From contig CAUJJY010000078.1 in NCBI GenBank assembly GCA_963205155.1, forward strand, positions 1 through 5,937: DNA of 5,937 nucleotides, read 5' to 3'. Below are positions 1-5,937 of the stretch, piece after piece. How positions within the stretch are numbered: position 1 is the first letter of the stretch; each line of letters begins with the position of its first letter. A program made the position numbers and the translations under genes. The notes under the pieces are model-generated. The model had not been told where the DNA came from. It searched no databases and saw only the letters and a list, made by a program, of their open reading frames with translations. This DNA is from Candidatus Zixiibacteriota bacterium. GTDB lineage: Bacteria; Zixibacteria; MSB-5A5; CAIYYT01.

Positions 1-1
1 A

Positions 2-952
2 CAAGCATGGCAGCAGGCCGTGTGGACGGAGTTGTTCATCGACATCGAAGGGAATCTCAAACCGACACCGTATTTCGAGACGCGGGCAAAGCTACTGTGG
101 GATTCATCGTACCTGTACATCGCGGCCGAATTGGAAGAAACGGATGTGTGGGCATCACTGATTGAGCGAGACGCCGTGATCTATCACGACAACGATTTCG
201 AAGTCTTCATCGACCCCGACATGGACGCTCACGAATACTACGAACTTGAATTGAACGCATTGAACACAGTCTGGGACTTGCTGTTATTGAAACCGTACCG
301 CGACGGTGGTCCGGCGGTCAACGCTTGGGACATACAGGGTCTGAAGACAGCAGTCACCGTGCAGGGAACGCTAAACCATCCGGGAGATATCGATACCAGT
401 TGGACAGTCGAGATTGCCTTGCCGTGGACAGTGCTAAGAGAATGCGCGCACCGTGCTACACCTCCACAAGATGGGGATCAATGGAAAGTCAATTTCTCGC
501 GCGTCGAGTGGAAGACCGAAGTCAAGGACGGCAAATACTCCAAGGTTATCGATGCGGCGACCGGCAAATCGTTACCAGAGTATAATTGGGTCTGGTCTCC
601 TCAGGGTCTGATCGCCATGCACTACCCGGAAATGTGGGGTCTGGTGCAGTTCACCGACACTGTCGCTGGGTCACAGACTGTCGCGTTCGTTCCCGATCCA
701 GTTGATTCAGCAAGGTGGGCACTGTGGAAATTGTATTACGCGGAGCGAAACTACTTCATGCAAAATGGAAAATACACATCAGACTTTGTCATACTGGGAA
801 TTGCGGCAACGTCACTACGCGGGTTTGTATGGCCACCGAAGCTGGAGGCGGCAACCCATCAGTTTTGTGCCGAACTGGTCAGCAAGGATGGACGTGTCCG
901 TCTCTTGATCGATCAGGAGGGTTGCCTTAAACAAATAAGGGAAGAAAAGTAG
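2..952 (+). CDS. Carbohydrate-binding family 9-like (CBM9-like) protein, 5'-truncated
   Basis: This is the C-terminal 316 residues of a protein whose start lies left of the window. The reading frame is open from base 2, and the GTG at 20 falls inside the conserved run AWQQAVWTELFIDIEG, so it is read as an internal valine codon and not a start. Residues 1-217 look like a CBM9-like beta-sandwich domain: TRAKLLWD and YLYIAAELEE, then DNDFEVFIDPD (63-73) followed by YYELELNALNTVWDL, then WTVEIALPW, NWVWSPQG (195-202) and MHYPEMWGLVQF (206-217). Such domains bind glycans or sit beside catalytic modules; no catalytic motif is visible here. The tail (218-316) contains LYYAERNYFMQNGKYTSD (244-261), which resembles the C-terminal region of type IV pilin-like proteins. 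A signal peptide cannot be assessed because the N-terminus is missing. The gene ends in TAG, 83 bases before the symporter start. The family is fairly sure; ligand and location are inferred. Confidence 0.88.
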   Translation, partial: QAWQQAVWTELFIDIEGNLKPTPYFETRAKLLWDSSYLYIAAELEETDVWASLIERDAVIYHDNDFEVFIDPDMDAHEYYELELNALNTVWDLLLLKPYRDGGPAVNAWDIQGLKTAVTVQGTLNHPGDIDTSWTVEIALPWTVLRECAHRATPPQDGDQWKVNFSRVEWKTEVKDGKYSKVIDAATGKSLPEYNWVWSPQGLIAMHYPEMWGLVQFTDTVAGSQTVAFVPDPVDSARWALWKLYYAERNYFMQNGKYTSDFVILGIAATSLRGFVWPPKLEAATHQFCAELVSKDGRVRLLIDQEGCLKQIREEK

Positions 953-1035
953 TCGACGCATGCGCTATCGCGTTTTCCGGTATTCCCTAAAGATCTTGCC
1001 CTTTGATTGTCACCTCAAACGACCGCGGAGCTGCA
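953..1035 (+). other. Short intergenic gap between CBM9-like gene and symporter
   Basis: This 83-base spacer contains a small perfect palindrome, CGCATGCG (957-964), just after the stop codon. It is too short, and lacks a following T-run, to be called a terminator. No pair of -35 and -10 boxes at good spacing is evident. The spacing is compatible with read-through from the upstream gene, but a weak internal promoter cannot be excluded by eye. Confidence 0.5.
1027..1030 (+). promoter_or_regulatory. Ribosome binding site that sets the symporter start at 1036
   Basis: GGAG lies 5 bases before ATG 1036. The alternative in-frame TTG at 1003 has only a weak purine run (AAGA) upstream and would add 11 polar residues not expected at the N-terminus of an SSF protein. 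The ATG is therefore preferred. Confidence 0.7.
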
Positions 1036-2979
1036 ATGAATCTAAGCGTACTTGATTGGACAATCGTCTTTGTCTCACTCGGCTTGATGATACTTTCGGT
1101 CGAAGCCGGTCGCAAAGCAATGAAAAGCGTTGCCGATTTCCTGGCGGCGGGACGTTCGGCCGGGCGATATGTGATTTGTGTTGCCAGTGGCGCTGCCGGT
1201 ATCGGGGCAATCACCGTTGTAGGGAATCTGGAAATGAATCTGGTAGCCGGGTTCTCGATGACGTGGTGGGGAATGACCACGGCTCTGGTAGTGCTGATTA
1301 TTACAGTGTCGGGGTGGGTGGTTTATCGTTTCCGGGAAACGCGATCGCTGACATTGGCACAGTACTTCGAGGAACGCTACAGTCGGGAATTTCGCATTTT
1401 CACCGGCATGATTGCCTTCCTGTCCGGCATCGTGAATTTCGGCATTTTCCCGGCAGTCGAAGCCAGGTTCTTCATCTACTTCTGTGGAATTCCGGAAACC
1501 ATCTCGCTTCTTGGACTGAGTATCAGCACTTTCCCGTTGATGATGATCCTTCTCATTGGAATTTCGCTTTACTTCGTGCTGAGCGGCGGACAGGTATCGG
1601 TGATCTACGCTGATTTCTTCCAAGGCGTGCTGGTGTATGGCGTGTTCGTAATTTTGATCGTGTATTTCTTCTTAAGCTTTGATTGGGGGCATGTTCAGCA
1701 AGCATTGGCGGCGGCTCCGGCAGATGCCTCGCTGATAAATCCGTTCCACACCAGCCAGGTCAAGGATTTCAATTTCTGGTATTTCCTGGTAGGGATTATT
1801 GGCGTAATCTATGGCACCATGTCGTGGCAAGGCACGCAGGCATACAACGCGTCGGCCAAGAGCGCGCATGAAGCAAAGATGGCGAGCGTGCTGACATCGC
1901 TGCGCAACTTACCGATGAATGTGATGTTTCTCTTTATTCCGATCATCGCCTACACGGTACTGAACCACCCTGACTTTTCGAACACGGCCACAGCAGTCGG
2001 CGCGACTCTTTCTGGAATTGAGGGCGAAGCAGTTCAGAGTCAGTTGAAGGTGCCGCTTGTATTGACCCATATTCTTCCGCGCGGGCTGATTGGCGCCTTC
2101 GCCGCGATGATGTTGGCGGCCAGTATCAGCACGCTCGATGCTTACATGCACTCCTGGGGAAGCATAATCATCCAAGATGTCATCCAGCCGTTAAGAAAGA
2201 AAGCATTTGAGCCACGCCAGCATCTGCGCGTGTTGCGATTGGCGATTATCTTCGTTGGGGTGTTCGCATTCTTCTTCAGTCTGCTCTTCAAACAATCCGA
2301 GTACATCTTCTTGTTTTTCGCCGTCACCGGCGCCATCTTTGCAGGGGGATCGGGAGCCGTGATCATCGGTGGCCTGTATTGGAAGCGCGGCACCACGGCG
2401 GCGGCTTGGTCGGCGATGATAACCGGTTCAGGTATTGCCGTGGCGGGTATCGTTATTCATCAGATCATCCCCGACTTTTTCATCAACGGTCAGTGGTTCT
2501 GGGGAATCGCCATGGTGGGAGCATCGGTTGTGTATATTGCCGTTTCGTTGCTAGGTAAGCGCTCCGAGTTTGATTTTGATCGTGTTCTGCACCGAGGGAA
2601 ATATGCGATTGCCGGCGAGTCAGATGTGGTCAATGCACTGCCCTCGCGGGGTTGGAAAGTGCTGGGAATGGGCAGGGAGTTCACCCGCGGCGACAAGACA
2701 ATATACATACTTAACTACGTTTGGACAGTCGCCTGGCTGCTGATATTTATATTTGGGACAATCTACAACCTAATGTACGAGTTCAGCGATGATTCGTGGC
2801 TTCTGTTCTGGAGAATCTACCTTGTAGTTAATGTGACATTATCTGCGGTGGTCATTGTTTGGTTTTTGATTGGTGGATTTCGGGATCTAGGGCACATGAA
2901 CCGGCACCTCGGTTCCACCAGCCGCGACATGCGTGACGATGGATTTGTGCCAGATCGTGGACGAGAGTTGGATAAGTAG
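1036..2979 (+). CDS. Sodium:solute symporter (SSF family) with C-terminal two-helix extension
   Basis: This 647-residue integral membrane protein is read as a sodium-coupled transporter of the SSF/SLC5 family in the cytoplasmic membrane. I count about 13 core helices, near residues 5-22, 43-62, 73-97, 118-147, 164-183, 194-213, 246-262, 293-311, 349-375, 400-419, 423-448, 454-478 and 486-508. Family marks include SVADFLAAGRSAG after helix 1, SGGQVSVIYADFFQG (about 183-197), and LAASISTLDAYMHSW in helix 9. Within the last, A362, S365 and T366 line up with the A-x-x-S-S sodium (Na2) site known from vSGLT. After the core come a polar linker (about 510-556), two more hydrophobic helices (about 560-583 and 590-614) and a charged tail. 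The substrate cannot be read from sequence; the mannosidase starting 20 bases downstream suggests a sugar or small glycoside. Co-transcription with that gene is likely. Confidence is high for the family and low for the substrate. Confidence 0.95.
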   Translation: MNLSVLDWTIVFVSLGLMILSVEAGRKAMKSVADFLAAGRSAGRYVICVASGAAGIGAITVVGNLEMNLVAGFSMTWWGMTTALVVLIITVSGWVVYRFRETRSLTLAQYFEERYSREFRIFTGMIAFLSGIVNFGIFPAVEARFFIYFCGIPETISLLGLSISTFPLMMILLIGISLYFVLSGGQVSVIYADFFQGVLVYGVFVILIVYFFLSFDWGHVQQALAAAPADASLINPFHTSQVKDFNFWYFLVGIIGVIYGTMSWQGTQAYNASAKSAHEAKMASVLTSLRNLPMNVMFLFIPIIAYTVLNHPDFSNTATAVGATLSGIEGEAVQSQLKVPLVLTHILPRGLIGAFAAMMLAASISTLDAYMHSWGSIIIQDVIQPLRKKAFEPRQHLRVLRLAIIFVGVFAFFFSLLFKQSEYIFLFFAVTGAIFAGGSGAVIIGGLYWKRGTTAAAWSAMITGSGIAVAGIVIHQIIPDFFINGQWFWGIAMVGASVVYIAVSLLGKRSEFDFDRVLHRGKYAIAGESDVVNALPSRGWKVLGMGREFTRGDKTIYILNYVWTVAWLLIFIFGTIYNLMYEFSDDSWLLFWRIYLVVNVTLSAVVIVWFLIGGFRDLGHMNRHLGSTSRDMRDDGFVPDRGRELDK

Positions 2980-2987
2980 TCGAACGT

Positions 2988-2992
2988 GGGAG
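2988..2992 (+). promoter_or_regulatory. Ribosome binding site for the GTG start of the mannosidase
   Basis: GGGAG ends 7 bases before GTG 3000, an ideal spacing, and lies in the 20-base gap after the symporter stop. It decides the start in favour of GTG 3000 even though the frame remains open further upstream inside the symporter gene. Confidence 0.75.
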
Positions 2993-2999
2993 ACACGCC

Positions 3000-5937
3000 G
3001 TGAATCAGAAAGACACACTCATCGCCATCAGGCGTATAGATCAGTTCTACCGCCGCGCAACGCGGAGTATCATCGCGGATTCAGTGTCGCTGGATGCAAC
3101 CTTTGCCCGGTCGACTGATCCGGTCAGCTTCGAGGAACGGACCCAACTCAAATACACTCCAATTGCGACAGGCGCAATCTGGGGGCAAACGTGGGAAAGC
3201 GCCTGGTTTCATCTTATCGGTACTGTGCCAATTTCATGGCGCGGCAAAACGGTGGTGGCGCAACTTGATCTTGGCGGCGAAGGCTTAGTTTTTTTGCCCA
3301 ACGGAGAGATAGTTCAGGGAATCACCAACGGATCGGTTTTTGATACCGACTTTGGCCGAGATATCGTTCGTCTGCATGATTCCTGTATCGGCGGCGAGAG
3401 AATTGAGCTCTGGGTAGAGGCCGCGGCTAACGGCTTGTTTGGCATGTTTTGTGATCTCGATCCCGATGCCAAATCAACAAATAGATACGGCAACTATGAC
3501 GCAAAAGTTATTTCCATCCGTCTGGGAGTCTTTGACACCGCAATGTGGGAGTTGACGCTTGATCTTCGTGTACTCATTGGGCTGATAAAAAGTTTGCCAG
3601 AGCAAAGTGTCCGCCGTGCCAGAATTATTCAGATAGCGACTGAGGGCTTGAACGCCTTCGCGAAGGGTGGCGACAATCCTCTTGTCCTGCGCGAAATTCT
3701 CGCGAAGGAGATGTTGAAGCCTGCGTCAGCATCCAGTCTACTGGTTACTGCCATTGGGCACGCGCACATAGATACGGCTTGGTTGTGGCCGGTGAAAGAA
3801 TCCATTCGCAAATGTGCCCGTACGTTCGCCACTCAGTTGGATCTGATTGATCGCTATCCGGAGTATATCTTCGGAGCGTCACAAGCGCAACACTACGCTT
3901 TCGTCAAGGAGCGTTATCCGGAATTGTATATGGGTGTCAAGGCCGCCGTGAAAGCAGGTAGATGGGAAGTCCAGGGAGGCATGTGGGTCGAGGCCGACTG
4001 CAACCTACCAAGCGGCGAGTCACTTGTCAGACAGATCCTGCACGGCAAGAATTTCTTCCGCGACGAATTTGGAGTTGATGTTGACAATCTTTGGCTCCCC
4101 GACGTTTTCGGCTATTCAGCGGCGTTACCGCAAATACTCCTGAAGAGCGGAATCAAGTACTTCTTGACGCAGAAGTTATCCTGGAATCAGATCAATGACT
4201 TTCCATACCATACATTCAAGTGGCAAGGCATCGACGGCAGCGAAGTGCTGACTCACTTTCCGCCGGAGAATACCTATAACAGCCAGCTTGCGACGGAGTC
4301 ACTAGTCGCAGCCCAGGATCAGTTTAAAGAGAAGGAGTACATCGACGAGTTCATCAGCCTGTTTGGCGTAGGTGATGGAGGCGGCGGACCAAAGGAAGAG
4401 CATATTCAAATGGGAAGACGCATGGCCGATCTTGAAGGGGCGCCCAAGGTGCGGTTCGGAAGCGCCAAAGAGTTCTTCCACCGATTATCCAAGCACTATG
4501 ATGAGGTTCCAACCTGGGTGGGCGAGTTGTATCTGGAGCTTCATCGCGGTACGTTGACGACGCAAGCATTCGTAAAATGGGCGAATCGACGTCTCGAACA
4601 CAAGCTCAGGGCTTTGGAGATGTTGTGCTCATGTTTGCCGATCGATAACTATCCGCAGAAATCGCTCGACGACATCTGGAAAACTGTCTTGATCAATCAG
4701 TTTCATGACATCATCCCCGGTTCCAGCATTTGGCGTGTGTACCGTCTGGTCGAGGAGCAATATCGCGAAGCACTAAAGTTGTGCGATAACATTATGACTG
4801 ACATTGCCTCAAAGTTGTTGGAACGGGATGAGGACTGCATCACGCTTTTCAATTCTCTCCATTATCGCTATGAGGGCGCGGTTTTGCTCCCGGCGGAATC
4901 GTCACATTGTATCGTAAAGGACGCAAACGGCAATGTACTCTCGTCGCAAATCGAGAATGATCAACTTATCGTTCAGGTGAATGTTGCTCCCTATTCTTTT
5001 ATAACTCTGACCAAATTGGCGTCGGGCGCGAAACCAGCGATTCAAACAAAGGGACTTGTCCTTGAAAACGAGTTGGTGCGATATGAGTTCACCGAACATG
5101 GGACTCTGTGTCGATGCTTTGATAAGGAAACGGGCAGAGAAATCATTTCTTCTGATCATCCGGGCAACATAGTTACACTTTATGAAGACCGCCCGAACGA
5201 TTGGGACGCGTGGGATGTCGACGCATTCTATCGAGATGCTGCGTTGGAGAAAGCAAAAGTAATTGTGGCGGAGTCGCTGCCATCGGGCGAGGTTCGACAG
5301 GGGCTGCTCTTTCGTTATCGCATCGGCCAATCCCAAATCGACCAATGCGTGTACTTGAGTCGATCATCAAAGCGTCTCGACTTCGAGACGGTGGTGGACT
5401 GGCACGAAAAACACCGAATGCTCCGGGTAGCGTTTCCGGTTATGGTACAGACCGACCAGGCAACGTTCGACATTCAATACGGTTTTTTGAAACGAAGCAC
5501 CCACCGGAATACTTCGTGGGAACAGGCACGATTTGAGGTGTCCGGACATCGTTACGCCGATTTGTCAGAGCAGGACTATGGTGTCGCCCTTCTCAACGAC
5601 AGCAAGTACGGTTACCATGTAGAGAACGGCCTGCTTGACTTGAATTTGCTCCGTTCGCCCAACTACCCGGATCCTGATGCCGATCAGGGAGAGCACCACT
5701 TTGTGTATAGTCTCCTCCCTCACGCCGGTGATCTGACTCACTCCGAAGTGATTGCCGAGGCGGCCTGTTTGAATCAGGGATTGATGATTTTGAACGGGTA
5801 CCGCGCAACGGGCAACTTTCCTGTTCGATTGAGCGGTGAAGGAGTGTCGCTTGAGGTGGTGAAGAAGGCGGAAAAGGAATCTTGCCTGATACTGCGAATT
5901 GTCGAAACGCGCGGACGCCGCTCACGTGGACGACTGG
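3000..5937 (+). CDS. GH38 alpha-mannosidase, cytosolic MAN2C1/Ams1-like type, 3'-truncated
   Basis: This is a retaining, metal-dependent exo-alpha-mannosidase of glycoside hydrolase family 38. Starting at GTG, 979 codons run without a stop to the window edge. Relatives of the MAN2C1/Ams1 type are a little over 1000 residues long, so a modest C-terminal piece is missing. The polar N-terminus shows no signal peptide, implying a cytoplasmic enzyme. An N-terminal beta domain carries DLGGEGLVF (90-98) and EAAANGLFG (140-148). The catalytic barrel has GHAHIDTAWLWP with predicted metal ligands H256 and D258, then WLPDVFGYSAALPQ with nucleophile and ligand D368, then GVGDGGGGP (456-464). The helical middle domain has GELYLELHRG (508-517), and FHDIIPGSS supplies the fourth ligand, H569. 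C-terminal beta domains include LYEDRPNDWDAWDVD (727-741), GVALLNDSKYGY (861-872) and DQGEHHFVYSLLPHAG (895-910). All expected active-site residues are present, so the enzyme looks functional. The linkage cleaved cannot be read from sequence. It follows the symporter by 20 bases. Confidence 0.96.
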   Translation, partial: MNQKDTLIAIRRIDQFYRRATRSIIADSVSLDATFARSTDPVSFEERTQLKYTPIATGAIWGQTWESAWFHLIGTVPISWRGKTVVAQLDLGGEGLVFLPNGEIVQGITNGSVFDTDFGRDIVRLHDSCIGGERIELWVEAAANGLFGMFCDLDPDAKSTNRYGNYDAKVISIRLGVFDTAMWELTLDLRVLIGLIKSLPEQSVRRARIIQIATEGLNAFAKGGDNPLVLREILAKEMLKPASASSLLVTAIGHAHIDTAWLWPVKESIRKCARTFATQLDLIDRYPEYIFGASQAQHYAFVKERYPELYMGVKAAVKAGRWEVQGGMWVEADCNLPSGESLVRQILHGKNFFRDEFGVDVDNLWLPDVFGYSAALPQILLKSGIKYFLTQKLSWNQINDFPYHTFKWQGIDGSEVLTHFPPENTYNSQLATESLVAAQDQFKEKEYIDEFISLFGVGDGGGGPKEEHIQMGRRMADLEGAPKVRFGSAKEFFHRLSKHYDEVPTWVGELYLELHRGTLTTQAFVKWANRRLEHKLRALEMLCSCLPIDNYPQKSLDDIWKTVLINQFHDIIPGSSIWRVYRLVEEQYREALKLCDNIMTDIASKLLERDEDCITLFNSLHYRYEGAVLLPAESSHCIVKDANGNVLSSQIENDQLIVQVNVAPYSFITLTKLASGAKPAIQTKGLVLENELVRYEFTEHGTLCRCFDKETGREIISSDHPGNIVTLYEDRPNDWDAWDVDAFYRDAALEKAKVIVAESLPSGEVRQGLLFRYRIGQSQIDQCVYLSRSSKRLDFETVVDWHEKHRMLRVAFPVMVQTDQATFDIQYGFLKRSTHRNTSWEQARFEVSGHRYADLSEQDYGVALLNDSKYGYHVENGLLDLNLLRSPNYPDPDADQGEHHFVYSLLPHAGDLTHSEVIAEAACLNQGLMILNGYRATGNFPVRLSGEGVSLEVVKKAEKESCLILRIVETRGRRSRGRL

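Noticed and set aside
20..22. GTG as the start codon of the CBM9-like gene
   Set aside because: The frame is open to the left edge, the residues before it (AWQQA) continue a plausible conserved N-terminal strand, and no ribosome binding site precedes it.
957..964. Palindrome CGCATGCG after the CBM9-like stop as a terminator
   Set aside because: It is an 8-base palindrome with no loop and no T-run, too small to be an intrinsic terminator.
971..1000. Possible internal promoter before the symporter
   Set aside because: TAAAGA (988-993) could pass as a weak -10 box, but no credible -35 box stands at the right distance.
1056..1623. Overlapping frames of 182 (-) and 185 (+) codons inside the symporter gene
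   Set aside because: Both overlap a clear SSF coding region and give low-complexity Arg/His/Gly-rich products without membrane segments or known motifs.
3286..3297. T-run inside the mannosidase as a slippage or frameshift site
   Set aside because: The reading frame continues unbroken on both sides with family-like sequence, so no frameshift is needed or indicated.
4902..5345. 147-codon open frame on the - strand
   Set aside because: It lies wholly antisense to the mannosidase, whose frame is continuous and shows conserved motifs; the antisense product has no recognisable domain.
5593..5925. 110-codon open frame on the - strand near the right edge
   Set aside because: It is antisense to the C-terminal beta region of the mannosidase and rich in Arg, Ser and Pro, as expected of a shadow frame.

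Overview
The window holds three genes, all on the + strand and closely spaced: a 5'-truncated carbohydrate-binding (CBM9-like) protein (2-952), a sodium:solute symporter of the SSF family (1036-2979), and a large GH38 alpha-mannosidase (3000 to the right edge, no stop reached). Base composition is moderate, at roughly half GC. Shine-Dalgarno-like GGAG sites sit correctly before the two starts that can be seen. No RNA genes, CRISPR arrays, insertion sequences or long repeats were found.

The organism is a bacterium that cannot be placed precisely. CBM9-like proteins next to SSF transporters and cytosolic-type glycosidases are familiar from glycan-degrading lineages such as Planctomycetes, Verrucomicrobia, Acidobacteria and FCB-group or candidate phyla. 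The usable GGAG sites argue mildly against a typical Bacteroidetes, and no SusC/SusD pair is visible. This placement is inference from gene types only.

Layout: 1-952 is the end of the CBM9-like gene. 953-1035 is a short gap with no convincing terminator or promoter. 1036-2979 is the symporter, which has about 13 core helices plus a two-helix C-terminal extension. 2980-2999 is a 20-base gap carrying the ribosome binding site of the next gene. 3000-5937 is the mannosidase, starting at GTG, with its catalytic and metal-binding residues present and its last part beyond the window.

The simplest reading is an operon for using mannose-containing glycans. The CBM9-like protein would bind glycan at or outside the envelope, the symporter would import a released sugar or small glycoside, and the mannosidase, which has no signal peptide, would cleave alpha-mannosides in the cytoplasm. 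The family assignments are well supported by sequence. The substrate and the cooperation between the genes are inferred from adjacency. I found no clear evidence of an undescribed system; the most unusual points are the symporter's C-terminal extension and the pilin-like tail of the CBM9-like protein.
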